Origin: Rhodanobacteraceae bacterium
GTDB taxonomy: Bacteria; Pseudomonadota; Gammaproteobacteria; Xanthomonadales; Ahniellaceae
Direction of reading: 5' to 3'
NCBI GenBank assembly: GCA_016708465.1
Contig: JADJFT010000008.1
Span: 62,001-126,000, forward strand
Length of the DNA: 64,000 nt
Shown here: in pieces, positions 30,009-38,894 of the stretch
How positions within the stretch are numbered: the stretch's first letter is position 1
Layout: every line of letters starts with the position of its first letter
Program-made: the position numbers and the translations under genes
The notes under the pieces: model-generated
What the model was told of the DNA's origin: nothing
The model's input: the letters and a program-made list of their open reading frames with translations, nothing else
Database searches by the model: none

Positions 30009-32059
30009 AACCGGGCGAGCAGCGATTGCTGTGCCGAATGCGGCATTGCATCGCCCATCTCGATGCGTGCGTAGCGACCTTCTGCATTCAATGACCACGC
30101 CTGCTGGTTATCGGCGAGATAGTTTTCGATCTCCTCGTCATACACGCGCTTTGCAATTTCGGCATCGAGAATCGGGAAGCAGGTTTCGACGCGACGCAGA
30201 AGGTTGCGCTCCAGCCAGTCGGCGCTGGAACAGTAGATCTCGGGATGGGCGCCGTTCTGGAACCAGTAGACGCGACTGTGTTCGAGGAAACGTCCGACCA
30301 GTGAGCGTACGCGGATATTGTCCGACACACCGGGAACGCCGGGGCGCAAGGCGCAGGTGCCGCGCACGATCAGATCAATCGCCACGCCAGCTTGTGATGC
30401 TTCGTAGAGCAAGCGGATCACGCCGGATTCGTTGAGGTGATTGATCTTGGCGCGGATTGCTGCAGGGTGTCCTTGTTTCGCGTGTTCGATCTCGCGCTCG
30501 ATCTTGGCCAATAGTGATTTGTGCAGCGTAAACGGCGATTGCAGAATGCGTTTGAGCTTGATCACCGGGCCGAGACCGGAGAGTTGCTGGAACAACTTGT
30601 GTACGTCCTCGCCAATTTCGGGATCACAGGTCATCAGCGCCAGATCGGTGTAGGCGCGCGCGGTGCTGGCGTGATAATTGCCAGTCGACAGATGCACGTA
30701 ACGACGCAGCCCATTTGATTCGCGTCGCACCACCAGCATCATCTTGGCGTGCGTCTTGAATCCGACAACACCGTACACGACCTGCACACCGGCTTCCTGC
30801 AGCCGATCAGCGAGACTCAGGTTCGCTTCTTCATCGAAGCGTGCACGCAATTCGATGACGACGGTCACGTCCTTGCCTGCGCGTGCCGCTTCAATCAAAT
30901 AGGTCACCAGAGGCGAATCTTTGCCGGCACGATAGAGCGTCTGCTTGATCGCGAGTACGCCGGGATCGGTCGCCGCCTGCTTGACGAATTCGAGTACTGT
31001 CGCGAATGAATCGAACGGATGGTGCAGCAGGATATCGCCGCCACGGATGGCATCGAAAATGGTCGGTACGTTGTTGATGCGTGCGTCGATGCGTGGCGTG
31101 AACTTCGGAAACTTCAGGTCTGGCCGATCGATCATGTCGTAGATCGCCATGACGCGGCTGAGATTCACCGGACCGTGGCAGCGATAGATATCGTCTTCAC
31201 CAACCGCGAAGTTGGCCATCAGAATCTTCAAAATCGGGCGCGGTAGCGCATCCGCCACTTCTAGCCGCACAGCGCGTGCGAAGCCGCGTTCTTGGAGTTC
31301 CTCCTTCATCGCATGCGCGAGATTTTCGGTCTCGTCTTCGTCCAGCGAGAGTTCGCTGTTGCGGGTCACTCGGAACTGGTACGAGCCCTTCACTTGCATG
31401 CCTGGGAACAATTCTTCGACGAACTCCTGCAGCACGCTGGAGAGCAATACGAAGTCCTGAGTACCGTCGGACAATTCGGGTGGGAGTCGAGTCACGCGTG
31501 GCAACGAACGCGGCGCACGTACCAGCGCCATGTTGCCCTCGCGCCCGAATGCATCCTTGCCTTTCAGCAAGACCACCAAATTCAGGCTCTTGTTAAGGAT
31601 GCGCGGAAACGGGTGCGCCGGGTCGAGGCCGAGCGGCGACAGCACCGGCAGGATTTCATTCTGGAAGTAGCTCTGCAGCCAACGGCGCTGTTTAGCATTC
31701 CACTCATCGCGCAGCACCACGCGGATGCCTTGTTCGGCCAGTGCCGGGCGCAGCGTGCGGTTCCATAGACGATACTGTTCTTCCAGCAACTCCAGCGCAC
31801 GCGAACGCACGCGGTGCAGTGTTTCTTGCGTGCTCAGTCCGTCTGGCCCAATGGTGGCGCCACCCAGTTTCAGCGCTGCGACGCGGATCTCAAAGAATTC
31901 GTCGATATTGGCGGAACAAATACACAGGAAGCGCACCCGTTCGAGCAATGGAATCGACGGATCCTGCGCCTGTGCGAGTACGCGGAAGTTGAACTCGATC
32001 TGCGATAGTTCGCGATTGATGTATAGGGCCGGGTCGCGCAGGTCGCGGGATTTGCTCAT
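29999..32059 (-). CDS. ppk1: Polyphosphate kinase 1
   Basis: Transfers the ATP gamma-phosphate onto growing polyphosphate. Length 686 residues from ATG at 32059 (MSKSRDLRDPALYINRELSQ), matching Ppk1 proteins near 690. The N-terminal domain has SQIEFNFRVLAQAQDPSIPL and FLCICSANIDEFFEIR. The phospholipase D-like C-terminal domains carry the autophosphorylated His437 in KTHAKMM and the downstream YVHLSTGNYH. It overlaps ppx by about 10 bases and lies after phoR on the same strand, consistent with Pho control. Confidence 0.95.
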   Translation of the reverse strand: MSKSRDLRDPALYINRELSQIEFNFRVLAQAQDPSIPLLERVRFLCICSANIDEFFEIRVAALKLGGATIGPDGLSTQETLHRVRSRALELLEEQYRLWNRTLRPALAEQGIRVVLRDEWNAKQRRWLQSYFQNEILPVLSPLGLDPAHPFPRILNKSLNLVVLLKGKDAFGREGNMALVRAPRSLPRVTRLPPELSDGTQDFVLLSSVLQEFVEELFPGMQVKGSYQFRVTRNSELSLDEDETENLAHAMKEELQERGFARAVRLEVADALPRPILKILMANFAVGEDDIYRCHGPVNLSRVMAIYDMIDRPDLKFPKFTPRIDARINNVPTIFDAIRGGDILLHHPFDSFATVLEFVKQAATDPGVLAIKQTLYRAGKDSPLVTYLIEAARAGKDVTVVIELRARFDEEANLSLADRLQEAGVQVVYGVVGFKTHAKMMLVVRRESNGLRRYVHLSTGNYHASTARAYTDLALMTCDPEIGEDVHKLFQQLSGLGPVIKLKRILQSPFTLHKSLLAKIEREIEHAKQGHPAAIRAKINHLNESGVIRLLYEASQAGVAIDLIVRGTCALRPGVPGVSDNIRVRSLVGRFLEHSRVYWFQNGAHPEIYCSSADWLERNLLRRVETCFPILDAEIAKRVYDEEIENYLADNQQAWSLNAEGRYARIEMGDAMPHSAQQSLLARLCG

Positions 32060-32111
32060 GAACGCTACTCGAGTCGTGATTCTGCAAGCATAGCGAGCGC
32101 GCAAGGCCGGG

Positions 32112-33440
32112 TCAGGCGGATTCGTGCTCGGTCCCATCGATCAAGCGCGCGTGTGGAAAATGCGCGGAAAAGATACTGCCGGTGCCGACTTCACTGCGGA
32201 TCTCCAAGCGAGCCTGGTGCAAGCCAAGTACATGCTTGACGATCGACAAGCCAAGCCCGGTGCCGCCTTTGTCGCGTGAACGGCTGGTCGACACGCGATA
32301 GAAGCGCTCGCTGATTCGCGGCAGGTGTTCCTTGGGGATGCCGCAACCACTGTCTTCCACTTCGAAACAGCTTCCGTCGTCTTCGTCGAACCAGCGCACG
32401 ACAATTTTTCCTCCCGGAGGGGTGTAGCGCACCGCGTTTGCGACCAGGTTGGCAAATGCACTGTGCAAGTCGTTGGCTGAGCCGCGTATTCCGTGCACGG
32501 ATGTCGTGTCGACGCGGATGTCGTGCTGTTGCTGCGAGAGTGCTTCGGCATCGCGGCGCAGGCTGGCGAGCATCGCATCCATCGCAATCGATTCGTCATC
32601 GGTATTGGCTTGGGCGTCGAGGCGCGACAACGTCAGCAGGTCATCGACGATCTGCGCCATGCGTGTCGATTGCTTGCGCATTTCGCACACCATGCCGGAA
32701 AGTTCAGGATCGTTTTCGGAATCGATCAAGTCCAGATAGCCATACAAGACAGTCAGCGGCGTGCGCAATTCGTGCGAGACGTTGGCGACGAAGTCACGAC
32801 GCACCTGTTCCAGCTTCAGCAGCGTCGAGACGTCGCGGACTACCAGCAACCACTGGTCTTGGGCATACGGGATCAGGCGCATGCTCATGCGGATGTCGGC
32901 GATGCTGGGCGAGGGCACGTCGATCAGCGGGTCGTTCGCGCGCGCCTGCGCCAGCCAGGCCAAAATCTGCGGATTAGTCACCAGTCGATCGATGATCAGA
33001 CCGCGATGGTGTTGTCCATCCAGACCGAGTAGCCGTGCGGCCGACTCGTTGAACCAGACAATCTGGCGCAACGCGCTCAGCACGACGACACCGTCCGGCA
33101 GCACCGCGGCCGCTTCGCGATAGGCACGCAACAAGCGTACTAATCGTCGTTGCTGATATCGACCGGTCTGATGACGACGATAGATGAATTCGGCGTCTTC
33201 GCTCCACACGCCCATGTCGGACGGCGGTGGCAGGCGTGCACGCGCGAGCAGCCAGCGCTGGACGCGCAGCAAGCTGTAAAGCGACCACACCGAATATCCG
33301 GCGAACACCACGATCAGGGCGATCGCGATATGGCCGCTAGCGATGCCAATGGCGAGTGCGCTGCCGACCAGCAAAAGCAGTCGCCCGATCGACACATGCC
33401 AAGCGCGTGACTGCAGTACGTTGGGTGCGGACGTGGGCAT
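32112..33440 (-). CDS. phoR: Phosphate-regulon sensor histidine kinase PhoR
   Basis: A 442-residue kinase with two N-terminal hydrophobic helices (about 19-60), a PAS region (LPDGVVVLSALRQIVWFNES), the phospho-acceptor His223 in FVANVSHELRTPLTVL, and an HATPase domain (NLVANAVRYTPPGG, DSGCGIP, GGTGLGLSIVKHV). Senses phosphate status through the Pst system and phosphorylates PhoB. It lies 17 bases after phoB and 53 bases before ppk1. Confidence 0.95.
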   Translation of the reverse strand: MPTSAPNVLQSRAWHVSIGRLLLLVGSALAIGIASGHIAIALIVVFAGYSVWSLYSLLRVQRWLLARARLPPPSDMGVWSEDAEFIYRRHQTGRYQQRRLVRLLRAYREAAAVLPDGVVVLSALRQIVWFNESAARLLGLDGQHHRGLIIDRLVTNPQILAWLAQARANDPLIDVPSPSIADIRMSMRLIPYAQDQWLLVVRDVSTLLKLEQVRRDFVANVSHELRTPLTVLYGYLDLIDSENDPELSGMVCEMRKQSTRMAQIVDDLLTLSRLDAQANTDDESIAMDAMLASLRRDAEALSQQQHDIRVDTTSVHGIRGSANDLHSAFANLVANAVRYTPPGGKIVVRWFDEDDGSCFEVEDSGCGIPKEHLPRISERFYRVSTSRSRDKGGTGLGLSIVKHVLGLHQARLEIRSEVGTGSIFSAHFPHARLIDGTEHESA

Positions 33441-33457
33441 GTTCCGATGCGATCAGT

Positions 33458-34147
33458 TCAGGCGATGACCGAGAAGCGATAGCCCGCACCACGCACGGTC
33501 TGGACCAGTTTATTTTTGCCGAATGGTTCCAGCGTCTGGCGCAGACGACGGATGTGTACATCGACGGTGCGCTCCTCGACGTAGACATTTCCGCCCCAGA
33601 CGTGATCGAGCAGTTGTCCGCGCGAATAAACTCGATCTGCATGAGTGATGAAAAAATACAGCAGCCGATACTCAGTCGGGCCGATCGCGACCGGCTGATC
33701 GTCAACGAAAACGCGGTGTGCCAGCCCGTCGACGCGCAGACCGCCGAGTTCGACGAGGCCATCTTCGCCATCCGCCTGTGACCGCCGCAGTACCGCCTTG
33801 ATACGCGCCACAAGTTCGCGCGTCGAGAACGGCTTGACGACATAGTCGTCGACGCCGGCATCGAGTCCACTCACCCGGTCGTTTTCTTCGCCGCGCGCGG
33901 TCAGCATGATGATCGGGACGTTGCGGGTGAGTTCATCACGACGCAGGCGGCGCGCGTAGTCGATACCGCTGATCCCTGGCAGCATCCAGTCGAGCAGGAT
34001 CAAATCTGGCACCTTGGTAGCGATTGCTTCTTGCGCAGCACGGGCATCGCCGGCGTGCACCAGGTTCATGCCGGCACGAGAAAGCGCCAGCGCAACCATC
34101 TCGCGGATGGCGACCTCGTCTTCAATGATCAGGATGTACTTCGACAT
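33458..34147 (-). CDS. phoB: Phosphate-regulon response regulator PhoB
   Basis: A 229-residue OmpR-type regulator. Receiver domain: MSKYILIIEDEVAIREMV, phospho-acceptor Asp53 in DLILLDWMLPGISG, Lys in YVVKPFSTREL. The winged-helix domain ends with RTVDVHIRRLRQTLEPFG and TVRGAGYRFSV. ATG at 34147 is chosen because MSKYILIIED is the family N-terminus; an in-frame ATG ten codons upstream is less likely. A row of Pho half-sites (34181-34229) is just upstream. Confidence 0.96.
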   Translation of the reverse strand: MSKYILIIEDEVAIREMVALALSRAGMNLVHAGDARAAQEAIATKVPDLILLDWMLPGISGIDYARRLRRDELTRNVPIIMLTARGEENDRVSGLDAGVDDYVVKPFSTRELVARIKAVLRRSQADGEDGLVELGGLRVDGLAHRVFVDDQPVAIGPTEYRLLYFFITHADRVYSRGQLLDHVWGGNVYVEERTVDVHIRRLRQTLEPFGKNKLVQTVRGAGYRFSVIA

Positions 34148-34180
34148 CGCTTCTACTCGTACTCGAATCCGCGGCATTAC

Positions 34181-34229
34181 ACGACAGAAATATGACGCTC
34201 ACGTGACGGCGATGACCCTCACGTGACAC
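34181..34229 (-). promoter_or_regulatory. Array of Pho-box half-sites upstream of phoB
   Basis: On the minus strand the core GTCA (last copy GTCG) occurs five times, with spacings of 11, 9, 11 and 11 bases. The promoter-proximal pair reads GCGTCAT-ATTT-CTGTCGT, matching the 7-4-7 Pho box (CTGTCAT-N4-CTGTCAT) at 12 of 14 positions. A 16-base direct repeat (34192-34207 and 34212-34227, period 20) makes up the distal part. It lies 34-82 bases before the phoB start. PhoB autoregulation is inferred. Confidence 0.75.
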
Positions 34230-34240
34230 GCCGCGACCGA

Positions 34241-35752
34241 TCAGGTGTCCTGGTCTTCCTTGCGAACGCGTTGGCGCTCCAACTCAGCCATGTAGGGCTT
34301 GAGTTCGTCGATGCGGGCTTCGACCCGGGCACGTTGGTAATAGTCGACGCCTGGTCGCTCAAGCAAGCGTTTCAGTTGTTCCATCGCGTCGTAGGGACGA
34401 CCGGTGTAGAGCGCAACTTCCGCGTGGGCTTCGAGCGCGCGCGCATCTTCTCCGGCGAGTTCACAGGCGCGTGCGAAGGTGCCTTGGGTGGTCGGATCGG
34501 CACCGTATTTCGCCAAAATTGGGCGCAACACGGCCATCGCACGTTGCCCGTTGGCTTTGTCTCCAGTGGCGTTCAGTGCGTCCGCATAGGCCAATTGCAC
34601 CGCGCGGTGATCGGGTGCGACCTCGGCCAATACGTGCAGTCGTTCCAGCGCGCCGGTGCTGTCGCCGGCGAGGCGCTGTGCCTCGGCGCGAGGCAATAAA
34701 AGGGCGATGTCGTTTGGTGTGTCTGCAAGCAAGCGGTCAAATTCGTTCATAGCAGCCGTGGCCTGAGCTGAGCGCAGCAGCGACAGCGCTAGTCCGTAAC
34801 GTAAAGAGGTGGTGCGATTCTTATCGGCGTGACGCAATTCACCACGGTAAGTGTCGACCAGTTTCGCCGGTTCTTTTGACGTCAGCACGTGCGCGCGTTC
34901 GCGCATCATTCGGAAGCGCGTCTCGTTCGCCGCCGATTCGGTCACCGTGGGTGGATTGCGGCGGATCGCTTCGACGCGGTTCTTGGCTTCGGTGATACGC
35001 GATGCAGTCACCGGATGACTACGCAGGAACTCCGGAACTTCGACGCTGTTGTTGGAGCGCGTGGCGCGACCCATACGTGCAAAAAAACCCGCCATCGCTT
35101 CGGGATCAAATCCGGCCTTGGCCAAGGTGAAAATACCGATACGGTCGGCTTCGTATTCGTTGTGGCGGGTGAAGTTGATGGCCTGTTGTTGCATTAGCCC
35201 CATGCCGCTGATGACCGCCGCTTCAGCGCCATTGCCAGACGAGTTGCGCGACGCGATGATCGCTCCGAGCATGGCCAGAGCGATCGGTAGCGTCGCCTTC
35301 TGCATCGATTCATACGCTCGCACAAGATGATGCTGGGTGACGTGTGCGACTTCATGCGCGAGCACTGCCGCCACTTCGCTTTCGCTCTCGGCGGTATGCA
35401 TCAGGCCGACATTCAGGCCGATGAAGCCGCCGGGTGCGGCGAACGCGTTGATCTCGTCCGAACGCACTACGAAGAAGGTGAACGGCTGTTCTGGACGCTC
35501 ACTGAGTGCGACCAAGCGATAGCCGAGGGCATGCACGTAGTCGTCGATCAGCGCGTCTTCCAGCACCATATCGACGCGGCGCAGTTCGTACAGCATGCGG
35601 GCGCCATAGCGTGCTTCCTCGTCAGGGCTGAGCACAGTGCCCGCAGAGGAACCCATGTCGGGTAGTTCAACATTCTGTGCGGCTGCGAACGGCGCGCTCA
35701 GTGCGAAGGCTATAATCGCGGTCAGGAAACGGGTTCGCACGGTCAGACTCAT
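34241..35752 (-). CDS. M48-family metalloprotease with TPR domain, BepA/YfgC-like, periplasmic
   Basis: A 503-residue exported protein: signal peptide (MSLTVRTRFLTAIIAFALSA to AQ), M48 peptidase domain with HEVAH at residues 133-137 and the third ligand in NEYEADRIG, then a TPR-rich C-terminal half (about 330-490). BepA-type enzymes oversee assembly and degradation of outer-membrane proteins such as LptD. It is upstream of phoB but separated by the Pho-box array, so likely a separate transcript. It is divergent from tusD. Confidence 0.88.
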   Translation of the reverse strand: MSLTVRTRFLTAIIAFALSAPFAAAQNVELPDMGSSAGTVLSPDEEARYGARMLYELRRVDMVLEDALIDDYVHALGYRLVALSERPEQPFTFFVVRSDEINAFAAPGGFIGLNVGLMHTAESESEVAAVLAHEVAHVTQHHLVRAYESMQKATLPIALAMLGAIIASRNSSGNGAEAAVISGMGLMQQQAINFTRHNEYEADRIGIFTLAKAGFDPEAMAGFFARMGRATRSNNSVEVPEFLRSHPVTASRITEAKNRVEAIRRNPPTVTESAANETRFRMMRERAHVLTSKEPAKLVDTYRGELRHADKNRTTSLRYGLALSLLRSAQATAAMNEFDRLLADTPNDIALLLPRAEAQRLAGDSTGALERLHVLAEVAPDHRAVQLAYADALNATGDKANGQRAMAVLRPILAKYGADPTTQGTFARACELAGEDARALEAHAEVALYTGRPYDAMEQLKRLLERPGVDYYQRARVEARIDELKPYMAELERQRVRKEDQDT

Positions 35753-35802
35753 GGTGCCACGGACCCCGTAAGCCTACCCCGAGTTCCGTTAAGGCCGTGC
35801 AG

Positions 35803-36141
35803 ATGCGTTTTTCACTGTTCATCCAGGATTCGCCAGACGCCGGCGCGGCCGTAGCGAGTGCGCTTGGTTTCGCGACGGCCGCCTTGGCCGCTGGCCATGT
35901 GCTGCGCCAAGTTTTTTTCCATGGTGACGGCGTACGTTGTGCGCGTGCCGGCGCTGATGCAGACGATGATCTGCGCGCGCTGTTCGTGCTTGCCCGGCAG
36001 CATGGGGTCCCGCTATTGGCCTGTTCGACATGGCTACAGCGACTGGGCGTGGTCGCCGACGGCGCGGTTCAAGCGGGCAGCTTGGGGCAATGGTGCGACG
36101 CCTTGGACGAGGTTGATCGCGTCGTGAGTTTCCGCGCATGA
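35803..36141 (+). CDS. tusD: Sulfurtransferase subunit TusD (DsrE-like)
   Basis: A 112-residue DsrE-fold protein, the sulfur-carrying subunit of the TusBCD complex that passes sulfur toward MnmA for 2-thiolation of tRNA U34. The reactive Cys is expected in GVPLLACSTWLQRLGV. The N-terminus FSLFIQDSPDAGAAVASALG and HVLRQVFFHGDGV fit the family. ATG at 35803 is preferred to the GTG two codons upstream. It overlaps tusC by four bases. Confidence 0.92.
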   Translation: MRFSLFIQDSPDAGAAVASALGFATAALAAGHVLRQVFFHGDGVRCARAGADADDDLRALFVLARQHGVPLLACSTWLQRLGVVADGAVQAGSLGQWCDALDEVDRVVSFRA

Positions 36142-36482
36142 GGCGGGTCGCGGTGTTGTTCTCGCGCGGGCCATGGCGTGGTGTGGACACTGCGGCCGGC
36201 ATTGATGTGGCGCTGGCGCTACTGGCATTCGATTTCGACCTGCAGGTGGGCTTTATCGGTGCTGGCGTGGAACTGCTCGTGGCTACCGATGATGGCGATG
36301 AACGTGCACAACGCCTGCGCATGGTCGCCGCACTCTCGCATCATGGTGCTAGTCGCCTGCTCGCTAGCCGCGACTGCCTGCAGGCGCGCGGTCTGGTGCC
36401 ACATGCGATCGTTATCGAACCGGTTGGCCGTAGCGATTTCGCGGCTTGGCTGACGGAGGCTGAGCATGTCATCTCGTTCTGA
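36138..36482 (+). CDS. tusC: Sulfur relay subunit TusC (DsrF-like)
   Basis: A 114-residue DsrE/F-fold subunit of TusBCD. RRVAVLFSRGPWRGVDTAAG resembles the DsrF N-terminus. It overlaps tusD (4 bases) and tusB (17 bases), so the complex is translated together. It has no known catalytic Cys role. Confidence 0.87.
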   Translation: MRRVAVLFSRGPWRGVDTAAGIDVALALLAFDFDLQVGFIGAGVELLVATDDGDERAQRLRMVAALSHHGASRLLASRDCLQARGLVPHAIVIEPVGRSDFAAWLTEAEHVISF

Positions 36483-36765
36483 GACGTTGCATTGTCTCGT
36501 GCGTGCGCCGCGTGACGGCGAGGCATTGGCGCTGGCACTGTCGGTGCTTGCGGCGGGGGATGCCCTATTGCTGTTGCAGGACGGTGTGCGTGCGGCGTTC
36601 CTTGACGACCTCGCGTTGCCAGATGGGGTCGAGGGCTGTGTACTGATCAGTGACGTGCTGCGACGCGGGCTTGATCCGCGGCATATTCGCGGTTTCGTTG
36701 CCATTGATGAATCCGGATTCGTCGCGTTGGCCGCGCGTATGCGGCGACAGGTGTGTTGGGCATGA
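36466..36765 (+). CDS. tusB: Sulfur relay subunit TusB (DsrH-like)
   Basis: A 99-residue DsrH-fold subunit completing the TusBCD hexamer. ETLHCLVRAPRDGEALALAL matches TusB starts, and the C-terminal Cys-Trp (QVCWA) is often seen in DsrH proteins. The stop overlaps the tusE start. Confidence 0.87.
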   Translation: MSSRSETLHCLVRAPRDGEALALALSVLAAGDALLLLQDGVRAAFLDDLALPDGVEGCVLISDVLRRGLDPRHIRGFVAIDESGFVALAARMRRQVCWA

Positions 36766-37097
36766 CCGAGATCGAGTTCGAAGGTCGCCGCATTGAACTG
36801 GACGAGCGTGGCTACCTGCGCCATGCCAATGACTGGAGCGCTGCGCTCGCCGACTATCTGGCGGCGTGCGATGGCATCGTCTTGGATGCGGAGCGCTGGG
36901 ATATTTTGAATCTTCTGCGCCGACACCACGACGAGTTTCGTATTGCACCGCCGATGCGTCTGCTGGTGAAGGAAGTTGGTCGCCAGTTCGGTCCCGACAA
37001 GGCCAGCAGTCGCTATCTGTATCGATTGTTTCCCGAAGGTCCGGCCAAACAGGCTTGCCGATACGCCGGACTGCCCAAACCTGTGAGCTGCATATGA
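36762..37097 (+). CDS. tusE: TusE/DsrC-family sulfur carrier
   Basis: A 111-residue sulfur carrier that accepts sulfur from TusD. The C-terminal arm KQACRYAGLPKPVSCI has the essential penultimate Cys and also a second Cys eleven residues earlier. SSRYLYRLFPEGPAKQ and EHW-like AERWDILNLL are family hallmarks. ATG at 36762 overlaps the tusB stop; a GTG three codons upstream is in frame. The second Cys is typical of DsrC and absent from E. coli TusE. Confidence 0.9.
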   Translation: MTEIEFEGRRIELDERGYLRHANDWSAALADYLAACDGIVLDAERWDILNLLRRHHDEFRIAPPMRLLVKEVGRQFGPDKASSRYLYRLFPEGPAKQACRYAGLPKPVSCI

Positions 37098-37357
37098 GCA
37101 AGATCTTGATGTACTCAACCGCTGCCTGCCCGTACTGCGTTGCCGCGAAGAATTTTCTGGTTGGGCGTGGACTCGACTACGAGGAAGTGCGCGTCGATCG
37201 TGACCGTGCCGCGTTCGATACCATGCTGGCGCGCAGCAGCGGGCGCCGCAGCGTTCCGCAGATTTTCATCAACGACCGCCATGTCGGCGGCTACGACGAC
37301 CTGATGCAATTGCATCGCAACGGAGAATTGGATTCATGGCTCACGACCACGCCGTAA
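37094..37357 (+). CDS. grxC: Glutaredoxin 3 (GrxC-type)
   Basis: An 87-residue dithiol glutaredoxin with active site CPYC at residues 12-15 (STAACPYCVAAKNFL), GSH-binding loop SVPQIFINDRHVGGYDDL, and a normal length. Reduces protein and mixed disulfides with glutathione. The ATG at 37094 overlaps the tusE stop, and the next gene overlaps its end by 22 bases. Confidence 0.93.
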   Translation: MSKILMYSTAACPYCVAAKNFLVGRGLDYEEVRVDRDRAAFDTMLARSSGRRSVPQIFINDRHVGGYDDLMQLHRNGELDSWLTTTP

Positions 37358-37734
37358 GCGAAAGCAGCAACGACCGCATTCAGTCGTTCACCGATTTCCG
37401 CAAGCGCATGAATGAACGCATCCTCGCCGAGGATAATCAGGTCGTGCGCCGTTTTTTTGCTCTCGATACGCAGACCTACAAGCCCGGCGCGTTGGACCTG
37501 AAGACCAAGGAACTGCTTGGACTGGTGGCGTCGATGGTGCTGCGTTGCGACGATTGCATCAGCTACCACGTTGCGCAGTGCCGGGAAGCCGGCGTCAACC
37601 GCGATGAATTCTTCGAGGCGTTCAGCGTCGGTTTGGTGGTCGGTGGCTCGATCGTCATCCCACATCTGCGCCGCGCGGTCGATTTTCTCGATCAGATCGA
37701 AGCGCAGGACGGCCGCGCTGATTCTGGCGTTTGA
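37336..37734 (+). CDS. Carboxymuconolactone decarboxylase / AhpD-like family protein
   Basis: A 132-residue protein with the AhpD-like CxxC-containing motif RCDDCISYHV, seen in peroxidase-reductase-like members of the family. The helical core LKTKELLGLVASMVLRCDDC is typical. It overlaps grxC by 22 bases, suggesting shared redox function. Actual substrate unknown. Confidence 0.82.
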   Translation: MAHDHAVSESSNDRIQSFTDFRKRMNERILAEDNQVVRRFFALDTQTYKPGALDLKTKELLGLVASMVLRCDDCISYHVAQCREAGVNRDEFFEAFSVGLVVGGSIVIPHLRRAVDFLDQIEAQDGRADSGV

Positions 37735-37799
37735 TCCGGCCGGCCGCGATAATGATGGGTTGACACGGCCCATTTGGCCGCTCTCCGGAGAACTACGAC

Positions 37800-38804
37800 A
37801 TGACCCACACAATTGCGGTAATCCGCGGCGACGGCATCGGCCCTGAGATCATGCAAGCGACCTTACGCGTGCTGGATGCGCTGCAGTGCGATTTTCGCTA
37901 TGAATTCGTCGAAGCTGGCCTCGAAGCCCTAGAGAAGCACGGCACGCTGCTGCCCGAGCACACACTGGAAGCCATCGCCAAGTATCGCGTGGCGCTGAAG
38001 AGTCCACTGACGACACCGGTCGGTGAAGGCTTCAGTTCCATTAATGTTGAACTGCGCAAGCGTTTCGACCTATACGCGAACGTGCGCCCGGCGATCAGCT
38101 TTCCGGGCACCAAGTCACGCTACGAGAACATTGACCTGATCACCGTGCGGGAAAACACCGAGGGTGCCTATATCGGTGAAGGTCAGGCGCTATCGGCGGA
38201 TGGTCAGGTGGCGACGTTGACGCAACGCATCACACGCCGTGGCTCCGAGCGCATCGCGCGCTACGCCTTCGATCTAGCGCGCAGGGTCGGCCGCAAGAAG
38301 GTCACCGTTGTGCACAAGGCGAATATTCTGAAATCGACATCCGGCTTGTTTCTGCGTGTCGTACGTGAGGTGGCGGCAGAATATCCGGACATCCAGATGA
38401 CCGAGATGATCGTCGACAACTGCTGCATGCAACTGGTGATGAACCCACATCAATTCGACGTGATCGTCACCACCAATCTGTTCGGCGACATTATTTCCGA
38501 TCTTTGTGCAGGTTTGGTCGGTGGTCTTGGCCTGGCGCCTGGAGCGAACATTGGAACCGATGCCGCGATCTTCGAAGCCGTGCATGGTTCGGCACCGGAC
38601 ATCGCTGGTCAGGGCATCGCCAATCCGGTGGCGTTGTTGCTCGGTGCGGCACAGATGCTCGATCATTTCGGCATGGTCGAGAAAGCCGGCAAACTGCGCA
38701 TCGCGATCCGACAAACCATGGCCGCGAAAGATCGAGTGACCCGAGACCTCGGTGGCGATGGCAGCACTGCCGCATTCGCCGATGCGATCATTTCACGGCT
38801 CTGA
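37800..38804 (+). CDS. Isocitrate dehydrogenase, NAD-dependent type (isocitrate/isopropylmalate dehydrogenase family)
   Basis: A 334-residue enzyme of the ICDH/IMDH family. Starts MTHTIAVIRGDGIGPEIMQA. The isocitrate-binding Ser-Xaa-Asn segment is in TTPVGEGFSSINVELRKRFD, followed by ANVRP and VRENTEGAYIGEGQ; metal-binding aspartates lie in LFGDIISDLCAGL, and the nucleotide region is VHGSAPDIAGQGIANP. The closest pattern is the short NAD-type isocitrate dehydrogenase that Xanthomonadales carry beside or instead of Icd. Isocitrate versus a related beta-hydroxyacid cannot be settled from sequence alone. It is preceded by its own 65-base leader. Confidence 0.85.
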   Translation: MTHTIAVIRGDGIGPEIMQATLRVLDALQCDFRYEFVEAGLEALEKHGTLLPEHTLEAIAKYRVALKSPLTTPVGEGFSSINVELRKRFDLYANVRPAISFPGTKSRYENIDLITVRENTEGAYIGEGQALSADGQVATLTQRITRRGSERIARYAFDLARRVGRKKVTVVHKANILKSTSGLFLRVVREVAAEYPDIQMTEMIVDNCCMQLVMNPHQFDVIVTTNLFGDIISDLCAGLVGGLGLAPGANIGTDAAIFEAVHGSAPDIAGQGIANPVALLLGAAQMLDHFGMVEKAGKLRIAIRQTMAAKDRVTRDLGGDGSTAAFADAIISRL

Positions 38805-38894
38805 GTCGGCCAAAACGACGATTTGTTAGGTACCCGTTGACGGGCTGTGGTTTTTTTGCGACGATGTCGCGCATCCGCAACAACTCGTGCCGAA

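Noticed and set aside
34192..34227. CACGTG palindromes upstream of phoB as LuxR- or bHLH-type sites
   Set aside because: They fall inside the regular row of GTCA half-sites, which the Pho-box explanation covers.
38832..38857. CCCG/CGGG hairpin with a T run as a terminator after isocitrate dehydrogenase
   Set aside because: The stem is only 4 bp and the T run starts several bases away, so it is not convincing.
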